64,000 bases of DNA. Source: Algoriphagus ornithinivorans. Its GTDB lineage: Bacteria > Bacteroidota > Bacteroidia > Cytophagales > Cyclobacteriaceae. The first letter of the stretch is position 1, and every line of letters starts with the position of its first letter. Both the position numbers and the translations under genes were made by a program. Location: NCBI RefSeq assembly GCF_900115305.1, contig NZ_FOVW01000010.1, positions 1 to 64,000 of the forward strand. The letters run 5' to 3'. The notes under the pieces are model-generated. The model ran no database searches. It was not told the DNA's origin and saw nothing but the letters and a program-made list of their open reading frames with translations. Positions 29,763-38,772 of this stretch are shown here, piece after piece.

Positions 29763-32700
29763 TTACAATCCCAAATTCAAAGTGAAGAATAGGCTTTGAA
29801 CCCCCGGGAATCCCAATCCGGTGAATCCGACAGCATTGCCACCAGCTCCTGCAGAGAAAGATTCAGGATCAAACCCATCCCAAGGAGTGTAAAGAATGAT
29901 GTTGTTTGCTGCAACAGAGATTCTGGCTGTTCTGAAAGGAGTTCTTTCCAGAAGGTTTGGCTGTAAATTATAAGCCAAAGTCACATTTCTCAATTTGATG
30001 AAGCTGGCATCTTTAACAAAGTTTTCAGAAGTGGTTCTGTAATAATTTCTCCAGTAACCTGCTCCATAATTAACTCCGTCAGGTCCAACTCCCTGACCCA
30101 GCCAAACTTCCTTCGTATTTTGAGATCCATCAGCCAAAATGCCTGGGAAAACCACGAAATCATTTCTTCTCTCTGAATCCTTTTGTTTACCAAAAGCAGA
30201 AAGGAAGTTACCAAACTGATCATATTGCTCCAGTCCTGCTCTGAAATCAATTAAGAAGGAAAACTCTAGTCCTTTGTAAGAAAAGTTGTTTCTCAAGCCT
30301 CCAAAGAATTTTGGAACTGCATTTCCCAAGATTAGCTGATTACCTGTTCTCACTGGGAATCCATTTGCCCCAATAAGTACCGGTAAATCTCTGTTTAATT
30401 CTTCAGTTCCTTCTGGAGCCCCAGGGCGGATATAGCTACTTCCATAAATATTTCCATAAGCCTGCCCTTCTTTCAAGATCATCGTAACTCTACTTCCGGC
30501 ATATCCGAATTGAGAGCCTACAACAATTTGATCAATACCTTCTCTGATTGCCTTGATTTCATTTTGGTTGGTAGTTAAGTTAGCTGTAACGTCCCAGCGG
30601 AAATCCCCTCTTTCAATAGGAGTACCTCCCAAAACGATTTCAAATCCTCGGTTCTCAATTTCTCCTGCATTGGTAATGTAGGAAGAGAAGCCAGTTGCGT
30701 CAGAAATCGGCACTGGAATAATCTGATCTGCAGCATTGGATTTGTAATAGGTTACATCCAAACTTGCGCGGTTATTAAAAAATGCGAACTGTGTACCAAA
30801 CTCAACAGAAGTAGTCGTTTCAGGTCTTAGATTAGGATCGCCAAATGTTGAATTTCTCGAGAAACCAACTTGACCATTAAGAGGAAATACTCCCGGAGAA
30901 ACAAAAGTTGCTCCCAAAATATGAGGGTTGGTGTCCTTACCTACCTGAGCCCATGATGCTCTCAGTTTACCGAAGGTGACCCATGATGGTAGATCAAAAT
31001 TCTCGCTGAATACATACCCTAAATTAACTGAAGGATAGAAGAAGGAATTGTTATTCTTAGGTAGGGTAGAGGAGATATCATTTCTTCCTGTAATATTCAG
31101 GAAAAGGAAATTTTTGTAATCAACCATCAAATCCCCGTAGAAACCAACCAATCTTCGGATGCTTTTACCCTGAGAGGCAAAAATTTGAGTCGTATTATTC
31201 AAATTGTAGAATCCTGGAATCACGAAGTTGGTACCAGTAGCAGTTACCCTGTCAAACTTTCTTTCAAATACATCATTTCCTAATCTTAGACTGGTATTCC
31301 AGTCAGAATTCCATTGTTTCTTTAAGGTGATGTAAAAGTTGGAAGTGATATCCCTGCTGTTAATTCTGGTTTCTTCTAAAAACCCTGTAGAACTTAATGG
31401 AACTTCACCATCGATGCCCATAGGACCAGGAGTGATTTCAGTTCTGGAATCCGAATAATTGTCCATTCCTAATCTATATGAAAAGGTCAGCCATTCTGTT
31501 GGGCTGTAGTTCAAGTTGATATTTCCTATGATACGATTGACATTGTCTTCGTAAGTAGCAAATCGGGCATCATAGATCGGATTGGTGTTTCCGTAAGTTT
31601 TCATGGTACCATCTGGATTGATGTAATCCCGCACATCGGTGGTTTCTGACCAGTACATCATCCGCTCCAAAAATCTATCATGAGGCACTCTGTTTCCTCC
31701 AGAGTTGGTGTAGTTAAATGAGCCGGAAAAGTTAAATTTCTCACTGGCCTTTACTGTACCGGATAATTTTGCACTGGTTCTATCCCAAGTAGAGAATGGT
31801 ATAATTCCTTCTTGATCCAGTCTGCCAAAGGATCCGTAAAAAGTTGCTACTTCATTACCTCCTGATACACTCAAACTATTATCGAACTGCATTCCTGTAT
31901 TGAATGCTCTGTTCCAGTTATCCTGATAAACATAATTCGGATCATTTTCCTCAGCAATATTGGCACCCCAGGAAGGCCAGAAGCTGGAATCATTTCTAAC
32001 CCCGCTAAAACCTTGACCAAATTGATCCTGTAGCTCAGGTAACTTTGCCAAATTATCGAAGCCTAAAGAAGAATTAAAATCTACACGAATCTGTCCTGAC
32101 TTCCCTTTTTTGGTGGTTATGATTACTGCACCGTTGGCAGCGCGAACACCATAAAGCGCTGTAGCAGCCGCCCCTTTTAATACGGACATGGACTCAATGT
32201 CATTTGGGTTGATGTCAGCGATACGGTTGGACATACCGCGAGGCGTTCCATTGGATTCAATAGTCGAGTTGTCTACAGGAACTCCATCTACCACAAATAA
32301 TGGTTGATTGTCTGCAGAAGGGTCCAAGGAGTTGATGCCTCGAATAATGATTCTGGCCGACTGCCCTGGTGCTCCACCTGAATTGGTTACCTGCACGCCA
32401 GCTACCTGACCCTGAAGTGCATTGACCACATTCGGCTGTCTTGTTTTAGTGATCTCATCAGCATTGATACTTTGAGCCGCATAGCCTAAAGCCTTTTTCT
32501 CCTGCGAAATACCAAATGCGGTGACTATAAACTCATCGAGATTGGACGTTTCTGTTGCAAGACTTACGTCAAGTGTGCTCCTGTTGCCTACAGGAACTCG
32601 TTGCGTTTCGAAGCCAATAAAGGAGAACACCAAGACCGCTTGGGTATTGGGAACTGAAATGCTGTATTTCCCGTCGATATCAGATACCACTCCCGTGGAG

Positions 32701-32849
32701 GTTCCCTGAATGACGATGCTGACACCCGGTAGGGGCGCTCCATCTTCTTTAGCGGTGACAATTCCTGAAACAGTCTGTTGGGCATACAAGGAAATGCAAG
32801 CCAAAAAACCAATCAGAAAAAGCAACGCTGATTTGTAGCTGTTTTTCAT
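29763..32849 (-). CDS. SusC/RagA family TonB-linked outer-membrane receptor
   Basis: 1028 residues with signal peptide (cleavage after SLYAQ near 24). A carboxypeptidase-D-regulatory-like domain (about 25-105, VSGIVTAKEDGAPLPGVSIVIQGT) precedes the plug (about 115-235, TRQPNVVNALQGQVAGVQV, GVRAANGAVIITTKKGK) and a 22-strand barrel ending FFTLNLGL. No N-terminal STN domain is present, so anti-sigma signalling through this receptor is unlikely. Imports a ligand across the outer membrane with TonB energy, together with SusD. Confidence 0.96.
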   Translation of the reverse strand: MKNSYKSALLFLIGFLACISLYAQQTVSGIVTAKEDGAPLPGVSIVIQGTSTGVVSDIDGKYSISVPNTQAVLVFSFIGFETQRVPVGNRSTLDVSLATETSNLDEFIVTAFGISQEKKALGYAAQSINADEITKTRQPNVVNALQGQVAGVQVTNSGGAPGQSARIIIRGINSLDPSADNQPLFVVDGVPVDNSTIESNGTPRGMSNRIADINPNDIESMSVLKGAAATALYGVRAANGAVIITTKKGKSGQIRVDFNSSLGFDNLAKLPELQDQFGQGFSGVRNDSSFWPSWGANIAEENDPNYVYQDNWNRAFNTGMQFDNSLSVSGGNEVATFYGSFGRLDQEGIIPFSTWDRTSAKLSGTVKASEKFNFSGSFNYTNSGGNRVPHDRFLERMMYWSETTDVRDYINPDGTMKTYGNTNPIYDARFATYEDNVNRIIGNINLNYSPTEWLTFSYRLGMDNYSDSRTEITPGPMGIDGEVPLSSTGFLEETRINSRDITSNFYITLKKQWNSDWNTSLRLGNDVFERKFDRVTATGTNFVIPGFYNLNNTTQIFASQGKSIRRLVGFYGDLMVDYKNFLFLNITGRNDISSTLPKNNNSFFYPSVNLGYVFSENFDLPSWVTFGKLRASWAQVGKDTNPHILGATFVSPGVFPLNGQVGFSRNSTFGDPNLRPETTTSVEFGTQFAFFNNRASLDVTYYKSNAADQIIPVPISDATGFSSYITNAGEIENRGFEIVLGGTPIERGDFRWDVTANLTTNQNEIKAIREGIDQIVVGSQFGYAGSRVTMILKEGQAYGNIYGSSYIRPGAPEGTEELNRDLPVLIGANGFPVRTGNQLILGNAVPKFFGGLRNNFSYKGLEFSFLIDFRAGLEQYDQFGNFLSAFGKQKDSERRNDFVVFPGILADGSQNTKEVWLGQGVGPDGVNYGAGYWRNYYRTTSENFVKDASFIKLRNVTLAYNLQPNLLERTPFRTARISVAANNIILYTPWDGFDPESFSAGAGGNAVGFTGLGFPGVQSLFFTLNLGL

Positions 32850-33223
32850 GTGATTTTATGTTATGAGTTTAAAATTGGTTCTACAAAAACTAGAATTTTG
32901 CATTTTTTTACCGTTTATAAGTCTGTGATTGTCAGTATTTACTTTAAAAACTGCATAAAAATGCCTGATTCTAATACCTTTCTTTGGGTTGATTGCTTAA
33001 TTAGAACTCTTGTAAAAAGATCTTTTTTGAAATATTAAGAGAAAATTTTATCCTCTAATTTGGTTGAAGGCTTAATTTAAAAATTTATAGAGTGTAAAAT
33101 CAACATTATTTGATAATTTATTTTAGCGGTTGCCAAAAAATGATGAATTCAATATTGCAAGTTTTATTGCAAAATTTTGCATTTATAGATATTTAAAAAA
33201 TGCAATAAACTGATTTCAAGGAT
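32850..33223. other. Intergenic region upstream of susC
   Basis: 374 bp, very A/T-rich, no gene. One perfect 14-bp palindrome TGCAAAATTTTGCA is at 33168-33181, with related words ATTTTGCATTT near 32895 and AAAATGCAATAAA near 33198-33210. These repeated TTGCA/TGCAA words may be regulator sites for susCD, but no known consensus fits. Confidence 0.4.
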
Positions 33224-33255
33224 AAAAAAAAGGCTGCTCGGTAATCGAACAGCCT
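33224..33255 (-). terminator. Intrinsic terminator of hppA
   Basis: AGGCTG (33231-33236) pairs with CAGCCT (33250-33255), with an inner TCG/CGA pair; on the minus strand the stem is followed by seven T. It lies about 20 bp past the hppA stop. Confidence 0.85.
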
Positions 33256-33276
33256 GTTTGTAGTGAATGAAATTCT

Positions 33277-35484
33277 TTATTTCACAATGGTTTTTGTCTC
33301 TGTGACGATCTTCTTTCCGTCTTCGTATTTTATTTCTTTTTTCACTTCCACACGCTCAGCCATTGGCTCTCCGTGTGGACGCTCACTAATATGAGGAGCA
33401 ATAACCAAAGCCACAATTGACATCAGCTTGATCAGAATGTTCATGGAAGGACCAGAAGTATCCTTAAAAGGATCACCTACTGTATCACCTGTTACTGAAG
33501 CTTTATGAGGTTCTGATTTTTTGTAGAAGGTCTCTCCGTTGATTTCTACTCCTTTTTCAAAGGATTTTTTCGCATTATCCCAAGCACCGCCAGCATTGGA
33601 TTGGAACATACCCATTAATACACCGGAAACAGTTACACCTGCTAATAAGCCACCCAAAACTTCTGGGCCAAAGGCAAATCCTACAATAATTGGAGTAATC
33701 AATGCAATAGCTCCTGGAGCAATCATTTCTCGGATAGAAGCTTTGGTAGAGATTTCCACACACTTATCATATTCAGGTTTGGACTTGTATTCCATGATTC
33801 CAGGAATTTCTCTAAACTGTCTTCTTACCTCATTTACCATGTCCATGGCAGCTCTACCTACCGCAGCAATAGCTAATGAGGAGAAGATGAATGGAATCAT
33901 TCCTCCAACAAACAAGCCCGCCAATACTGGTGCTTTATAGATATCAATTGCATCAATGCCGGCAATTCCAACGAATGCGGCGAATAAGGCTAAAGAAGTC
34001 AAAGCTGCAGATGCAATTGCAAAGCCTTTTCCTGTGGCAGCAGTTGTATTACCTACAGCATCCAATATATCTGTTCTTCCTCTCACTTCTTCCGGAAGCT
34101 GGCTCATCTCTGCTATACCACCTGCATTATCAGCAATAGGCCCAAAAGCGTCAATTGCTAATTGCATGGCAGTGGTAGCCATCATACCTGCTGCCGCGAT
34201 TGCCACGCCATAAAGACCCGCAAATTCGTAAGCACCATATATACCACCAGCTAAAACCAAAATTGGTAAAACTGTTGACTCCATACCCACAGATAGTCCA
34301 CCAATAATATTGGTTGCGTGACCGGTTGCTGATTGCCTCACAATCGACATCACTGGGCGCTTGCCCATAGCAGTATAATATTCGGTAATGATGGACATCA
34401 ATGTACCCACTACCAAACCAAGGATGATTGCATAGAATACGTCCATATTGGTAAATACATATCCTCTGATTTCCAAGGTCTCAGGAAGCATGTGTTTAAC
34501 AACGAAAAAGGATGCAATACCCGTGAATATGATAGAAGACCAGTTGCCCATATTGAGCGCTTTTTGCACATCTCCTTTGTCATCTTTTACGGTTACAAAG
34601 GCCATCCCCATAATAGAGAATACAATACCCAAACCTGCAAGTACCATTGGTAAGAGAATTGGGGCAATTCCTCCAAATTGATCATCGGAAACAATTTCTC
34701 TTCCCAAAACCATGGTTGCCAAGATAGTCGCCACATAGGAACCGAATAAGTCAGCACCCATACCTGCTACGTCACCTACGTTATCACCCACGTTATCCGC
34801 AATAGTTGCCGGGTTCCTTACGTCATCTTCTGGGATTCCAGCTTCAACTTTTCCTACCAAGTCAGCACCTACGTCAGCGGCCTTTGTATAAATACCACCG
34901 CCAACTCTTGCAAAAAGAGCAATGGACTCTGCACCCAAAGAGAAACCAGCCAATACTTCTAGGGCTTTTTCCATTTCTACTCCGTTGACTCCAGCACCTG
35001 CGCTGACCACATACATTTGGTAGAAAAGAATAAACAAAGAGCCTAATCCTAGCACGGCTAATCCTGCCACGCCTAGACCCATTACTGAACCTCCGGTGAA
35101 GGATACTTTCAGTGCTTGCTTTAAACTAGTTCTTGCAGCTTGAGTGGTTCGAACGTTCGCTTTGGTAGCGATATTCATCCCTATGTATCCTGCAAAAGCA
35201 GAGAATACTGCTCCGATTAAAAAAGAACCTGCAATAAGTGGGCTGGAGGTTTCAACTGTTGTTCCTGAATAGGCCAGTAGAATTCCTGCGATGATAGCAA
35301 AATAGGATAAAACTTTCCATTCTGCTTTGAGAAAGGCCATGGCTCCATCAGCAATATATCCTGCCAATTCCACCATGTTTTTGTCACCTGTTTCCTGTTT
35401 GTTTACCCAGGCTGACTTGATTGCCATGACGATCAAGCCTAGTATCCCCAGTGCCGGGACCAAATAAATCACCGCTTGTTCCAT
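33277..35484 (-). CDS. hppA: Membrane-bound ion-translocating pyrophosphatase
   Basis: 735 residues, about 16 transmembrane helices. It couples pyrophosphate hydrolysis to H+ or Na+ export across the inner membrane. The catalytic block is intact: [18 protein letters not shown], then [20 protein letters not shown]. The segment [11 protein letters not shown] has Ala at the position that distinguishes K+-dependent enzymes from K+-independent ones (which have Lys). [17 protein letters not shown] carries a Glu as in several Na+-pumping members, but ion specificity cannot be decided here. Charged C-terminal extension ([20 protein letters not shown] onward) is longer than usual. Confidence 0.96.
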   Translation of the reverse strand: MEQAVIYLVPALGILGLIVMAIKSAWVNKQETGDKNMVELAGYIADGAMAFLKAEWKVLSYFAIIAGILLAYSGTTVETSSPLIAGSFLIGAVFSAFAGYIGMNIATKANVRTTQAARTSLKQALKVSFTGGSVMGLGVAGLAVLGLGSLFILFYQMYVVSAGAGVNGVEMEKALEVLAGFSLGAESIALFARVGGGIYTKAADVGADLVGKVEAGIPEDDVRNPATIADNVGDNVGDVAGMGADLFGSYVATILATMVLGREIVSDDQFGGIAPILLPMVLAGLGIVFSIMGMAFVTVKDDKGDVQKALNMGNWSSIIFTGIASFFVVKHMLPETLEIRGYVFTNMDVFYAIILGLVVGTLMSIITEYYTAMGKRPVMSIVRQSATGHATNIIGGLSVGMESTVLPILVLAGGIYGAYEFAGLYGVAIAAAGMMATTAMQLAIDAFGPIADNAGGIAEMSQLPEEVRGRTDILDAVGNTTAATGKGFAIASAALTSLALFAAFVGIAGIDAIDIYKAPVLAGLFVGGMIPFIFSSLAIAAVGRAAMDMVNEVRRQFREIPGIMEYKSKPEYDKCVEISTKASIREMIAPGAIALITPIIVGFAFGPEVLGGLLAGVTVSGVLMGMFQSNAGGAWDNAKKSFEKGVEINGETFYKKSEPHKASVTGDTVGDPFKDTSGPSMNILIKLMSIVALVIAPHISERPHGEPMAERVEVKKEIKYEDGKKIVTETKTIVK

Positions 35485-35841
35485 AAAGTTTGTTTACGCT
35501 GTTGTGTTTGGTTAATAAATAATTGGGCAAATATAGAATTTCTCTCTTACCTGCCAACTCCAAAGAAATTTTGGGTAAAGCCCTTTATTTCCAATGTTTG
35601 TTGAAAATATCTCAAAGATTTTAAATATCTACTGTTAATTCTTTACAGAAACTCTGAATTTACTGAGGATAAGTCTAAGTGCTTTGATTTGATGGATTTA
35701 TGATTTTCGGTAAAATAATTCCTTTGAATACTAAAATGAAGTATCTCAAGAGATCACATATTTAGGAATTCTGATTTTTTCAAAGGCGAAAATCAGCAAT
35801 CGCCATTTTGTGAAAGTTTAAGATTTACACAACTTTAGGCC
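35485..35841. other. Intergenic region between hppA and a small conserved gene
   Basis: 357 bp, A/T-rich, no reading frame or strong palindrome that I could support. It must contain the divergent promoters of hppA (minus strand) and the 92-residue gene (plus strand). Confidence 0.5.
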
Positions 35842-36120
35842 ATGGATTTAGAATCATTTAAAAAATCTACAGCACCAGATTCCAGTTTTTCACCTGAGTT
35901 GAAAGCGCTTTGGTACGATCTCCATGGGGATTGGGATAAAGCTCATGATCAGGTAGATCAATTGGATGGGAAATCCGCGGCCAGAGTCCATGCTTACTTG
36001 CATAGAAAAGAGGGGGATTTATGGAATGCTGATTATTGGTATAGAAGGGCAGGAGAGCGGAGTCCTGAGTTAAGTTTGGATGAAGAGTGGGAATACTTGT
36101 ATCAAAAATATTCTCAGTAA
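35842..36120 (+). CDS. Small conserved hypothetical protein
   Basis: 92 residues, no signal peptide or membrane helix. The sequence has an all-helical look: FSPELKALWYDLHGDWDKAHDQ, then ARVHAYLHRKEGDLWNADYW, and YRRAGERSPELSLDEEW. It is rich in Trp, His and Asp. Short proteins of this type are found in many bacteria without an assigned function. The composition and the clean ATG with an A-rich leader support a real gene. Confidence 0.65.
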   Translation: MDLESFKKSTAPDSSFSPELKALWYDLHGDWDKAHDQVDQLDGKSAARVHAYLHRKEGDLWNADYWYRRAGERSPELSLDEEWEYLYQKYSQ

Positions 36121-36240
36121 TTAAATATTGATTTCTGAAAAATCAGCACTAAAATATTCTTTGAAAGGCAGCGAAACTATCAGGTTAAAATTCCCTTTTT
36201 GTTAATAAGTTAGTTTAAAAGTGAAAGTTTTACCCCTAAA

Positions 36241-36265
36241 AATACCCTGTATAGGGTATTTTTTC
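36241..36265 (+). terminator. Hairpin with T-rich tail
   Basis: AATACCCT (36241-36248) pairs perfectly with AGGGTATT (36253-36260) over a GTAT loop, followed by TTTT. It lies 120 bp after the 92-residue gene and 50 bp before the next one; it could end the first transcript or act in the leader of the second. Confidence 0.6.
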
Positions 36266-36312
36266 GTGTTTTTTTGGGGTGTATTTTTGATGTTCAACTT
36301 TCAGCCAAACAC

Positions 36313-36543
36313 ATGAAATTCTTTTATTTATCTTCCGTGGCAAATTCAGAGGGGTGTCATGAGGTGCACCACAGAGATTGTGAGTTAATTCCAGATTCTT
36401 TAAACAGAGATTACTTAGGCCCTTTTAACAATGGATTAGAAGCCATCCGTAAAGCGGAAAAAATGAATCCAAAAGTCAGCTTGTGCGAGGTTTGCTGCAA
36501 AATCATCAGCCAACCAATTTTCTTCAAAGAAAAAAACGGATAG
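36313..36543 (+). CDS. Small Cys/His-rich conserved protein
   Basis: 76 residues from ATG 36313 (MKFFYLSSVANSEG); the frame is open from a TTG 39 bp earlier but the ATG fits relatives. The pattern is GCHEVHHRDCELIP (about 14-27), then YLGPFNNGLEAIRKAEK and a C-terminal CEVCCK. The ordered His/Cys residues suggest metal binding. Similar small proteins are widespread in Bacteroidota without known function. The tRNA-Pro gene follows 66 bp after the stop. Confidence 0.7.
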   Translation: MKFFYLSSVANSEGCHEVHHRDCELIPDSLNRDYLGPFNNGLEAIRKAEKMNPKVSLCEVCCKIISQPIFFKEKNG

Positions 36544-36609
36544 TCGATATTTTTTAAAGCCTATTCGACTGGCAAAAAAATCAGAATCATGTAAATTCGT
36601 ACTTCAATT

Positions 36610-36684
36610 CGGGGTGTGGCGCAGTCCGGTTAGCGTACACGTCTGGGGGGCGTGTGGTCGCAGGTTCAAATCCTGTCACCCCGA
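36610..36684 (+). tRNA. tRNA-Pro (anticodon GGG)
   Basis: 75-nt cloverleaf. The acceptor CGGGGTG/CACCCCG pairs over 7 bp with C1-G72 and discriminator A73, the identity elements of bacterial tRNA-Pro. The D-stem is GCGC/GCGT, the anticodon stem CACGT/GCGTG with loop CTGGGGG giving anticodon GGG followed by G37, and the T-arm GCAGG-TTCAAAT-CCTGT. CCA is not encoded (ACA follows G72). It reads CCC/CCU codons. Two unusual tandem units begin directly at its 3' end. Confidence 0.97.
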
Positions 36685-36846
36685 CATTATAATTAGAAAG
36701 GCGGCGGTTAGCATGTCCTGACTATGGTCAGGATGGTCGTCCTGACAAAGTCAGGATCACCCCGACATAATAATTAGAAAGGCGGCGGTTAGCATGTCCT
36801 GATTCTGGTCAGAGAGGTCGTCCTGACAAAGTCAGGATCACCCCGA
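36685..36846 (+). repeat. Two 81-bp tandem units derived from tRNA-Pro 3' sequence
   Basis: Unit 1 is 36685-36765 and unit 2 is 36766-36846; period exactly 81 bp. Each ends TCACCCCGA, the 3' end of the preceding tRNA including the discriminator, and is followed again by CA. Each also contains GGTTAGC (tRNA D-loop) and GGTCG (variable region) in the same order as the tRNA. In place of the anticodon arm and T arm are hairpins: TCCTGAC-TATG-GTCAGGA (36716-36733, degraded in unit 2) and TCCTGAC-AAA-GTCAGGA (36740-36756, intact in both). The 5' acceptor strand CGGGGTG is missing, so the units cannot be functional tRNAs. Confidence 0.85.
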
Positions 36847-36892
36847 CAAATAGCTTTAGTACGGTTTTTCTAAAAAATGCAAAAAATCAAAA

Positions 36893-36922
36893 AAGGCAGT
36901 CGTTCTGGCTGCCTTCTTTTAT
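36893..36922 (+). terminator. Intrinsic terminator of the tRNA-Pro transcript
   Basis: AAGGCAG (36893-36899) pairs with CTGCCTT (36909-36915) and is followed by a T-rich run. It would end a transcript containing the tRNA and both tandem units. Confidence 0.75.
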
Positions 36923-36946
36923 TGATAAACAGTAAAAGAAATTTTT

Positions 36947-37390
36947 TTACCAATTCGGATGCTTTTTCATCCAATAGTCAAGAGATACTCTTCCTGATCC
37001 GTAAAAAAGAAAAACAAAAAGCAGAAGCAATACAATTAGAGAAAGTTCAAATTCCAGGTTGTTGGAAACAGAGAGAAATCCCTGCTCTATGTTGACGAAA
37101 AAGACGGCCACAAAGAGAATGGGTAACTGAAAAATAATCGCAAATCGAGTTACCAAACCAAGCGCGATCAATAAGCCGCCAACCAAATGTGCAAAAGCTA
37201 CATAATGAGCCAAAGCAAGATTAAAAAACTGTAGTTCACTATTTTTCATAATCTCTAACAAAGCTCCAGTATTAGAGATAAATAAAATTCCTTTATAAAG
37301 AATAAAAAGTCCAAGAGCGATTCTAATGAAGTCTAACCAGCTGGGATGATGTGTGTCAGCCCAATGCTGAATTTTGCCTGAAGTTTCCAT
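36947..37390 (-). CDS. DoxX family membrane protein
   Basis: 147 residues with four transmembrane helices (about 20-38, 62-80, 85-103, 118-136). The DoxX features RIALGLFILYKGILFI, then HLVGGLLIALGLVTRFA are present, and a short basic tail ends YWMKKHPNW. DoxX-like proteins are inner-membrane proteins with redox-linked roles in some organisms; the role here is unknown. It stands alone, convergent with the tRNA-Pro transcript. Confidence 0.8.
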   Translation of the reverse strand: METSGKIQHWADTHHPSWLDFIRIALGLFILYKGILFISNTGALLEIMKNSELQFFNLALAHYVAFAHLVGGLLIALGLVTRFAIIFQLPILFVAVFFVNIEQGFLSVSNNLEFELSLIVLLLLFVFLFYGSGRVSLDYWMKKHPNW

Positions 37391-37484
37391 AGCTTTTTGG
37401 GTTTGTGTAATAAAAATTACAAAAAAATAGAAACATAAGCAATTGAAAAATAAGAAGATATAGACTTTTGATTTGGCTTTAAAA

Positions 37485-37640
37485 CAAAAAAAGAAAGCCC
37501 CACCACAGGGCTTTCTATAGTAATGTCGGGATCAACTAAACTAAGAGAAAAGCCTTACTCTCCGTATGAGCAGTAGGATTTTTCTTTGACATTACCCATT
37601 CACATACACGAGATTCGGGGTGAGGGTTTAGTTTAGTTTC
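37485..37640 (-). ncRNA. Candidate structured small RNA with intrinsic terminator
   Basis: On the minus strand the stretch ends in a strong terminator: AGAAAGCCC/GGGCTTTCT (plus-strand 37492-37500 and 37508-37516) followed by seven T. Two further helices lie upstream: GTAATGTC (37520-37527) with GACATTAC (37588-37595), 8 bp, and AACTAAACTAA (37534-37544) with TTAGTTTAGTT (37628-37638), 11 bp. The two cross each other, so they form a pseudoknot or are alternatives. A third stem is possible inside (CCTTACTC/GAGCAGTAGG). No reading frame fits. The size (about 150 nt) and topology are compatible with a 6S-like or other regulatory RNA, but I cannot assign a family. Confidence 0.55.
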
Positions 37641-37832
37641 AGCTTTGTGATCTTTGGATAAATTACCTGTTTATCGGTCTTTTTTCAGGATTAAAACACT
37701 ATTTAGTTCAATTGGAAAAATGCCCTTAATCCTGTTTAAATCAAGTTTTTAAAGGTATTTAATTTTATCTTTCGTTGTTTTCAAAGGTATTTTAATTATA
37801 TTTTATTTCTAAGCCCTAATATCCTTTGGTAT

Positions 37833-38669
37833 ATGCAGCATCTTGAAACATCTTATACTGCTCCTGATGGAGTTAACCTCTATTTACAAGCCTGGATGTC
37901 TGGAGAACCTAAAGCCTCCTTGCTTTTGATCCATGGTTTGGGAGAGCATAGCGCCAGATATCAAAGCTTGGTTGAGGGCTTGGTAAATTTAGGTGTCTCT
38001 GTTTTTACATTTGATGGAAGAGGGCATGGACAGTCCTCGCGGGATAAGCCAACTGCTTATTTTGATTCCTACGAAACTTATCTGGAGGATATTCATGCTT
38101 TGTATGGAAAAGTGAAAGCCTATGTGCCTGGAGTGCCTTCCTTTATTTTTGGGCACAGTATGGGTGGGGGGTTGGCAGTTGCTTATGCGCTTAAATTTCA
38201 ACCGGAAACCCAGGGAATAATCCTTTCAGCCCCAGCAATCAAAGAAGCCGAGGGAACTTCTGCCATCCTGATCGCTATTTCTGGGATTTTAAATAAAATT
38301 TTACCCAAACTTCCTGCACTAGCTTTGGATATCAGTGGGATTTCCAGAATTCCTGAGGAAGTGGAAAAATATAAAAAGGACCCATTGGTATTTCAGGGAA
38401 AAATCCCTGTTCGGACAGGTTACGAACTACTTCAAGTGATGCGGTTTATCCAGGAGCATGCTGAAAAATTTAATTTCCCTTTTTTGGTCATGCATGGCAC
38501 TGCCGACCGCTTAACAAACCCAGAAGGCTCCAAATTACTTTTTGAGAAATCTCCTTCAAAAGATAAGACTATTGAAATTTTGGAAGGCGCTTATCATGAA
38601 TTGCTCAATGATTTAGATAGGGACAAGGCTTTGGAGATGATTTTGGGGTGGCTTGAAAAGAGGATATAA
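37833..38669 (+). CDS. Alpha/beta-hydrolase, monoacylglycerol lipase / lysophospholipase type
   Basis: 278 residues, no signal peptide. Motifs: LLIHGLGEHSARYQ (about 31-44, oxyanion region), FDGRGHGQS (about 69-77), nucleophile elbow GHSMGGG (about 108-114), MHGTADRLTNPEG (about 219-231, catalytic Asp) and GAYHELLND (about 253-261, catalytic His). This set matches the Serine aminopeptidase S33 / hydrolase_4 family that removes acyl chains from glycerol lipids. A second copy of its last 35 codons lies at 41233-41343. Confidence 0.9.
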   Translation: MQHLETSYTAPDGVNLYLQAWMSGEPKASLLLIHGLGEHSARYQSLVEGLVNLGVSVFTFDGRGHGQSSRDKPTAYFDSYETYLEDIHALYGKVKAYVPGVPSFIFGHSMGGGLAVAYALKFQPETQGIILSAPAIKEAEGTSAILIAISGILNKILPKLPALALDISGISRIPEEVEKYKKDPLVFQGKIPVRTGYELLQVMRFIQEHAEKFNFPFLVMHGTADRLTNPEGSKLLFEKSPSKDKTIEILEGAYHELLNDLDRDKALEMILGWLEKRI

Positions 38670-38772
38670 TTAAAGTTAATTTAAGCTCTGGATTAAAATA
38701 TTTATGGATTTTAATTTATTAACAGTTATTTCATTTTAAACTTAGGTTTTAATTTGTCTTATTGTTGTTCCG

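Noticed and set aside
33539..34681. Several long frames antisense to hppA (and similarly antisense to GntP at 3206-3670 and groEL at 61367-62119)
   Set aside because: They are shadows caused by codon bias in strongly coding genes on the other strand.
36685..36846. The 81-bp units as additional tRNA genes
   Set aside because: They lack the 5' acceptor strand and any anticodon loop, so they cannot fold as tRNAs.
36610..36846. Integrative element attachment site at tRNA-Pro
   Set aside because: No integrase or other mobile-element gene is in the neighbourhood, and the shared 3' sequence is part of tandem units rather than of two distant copies.
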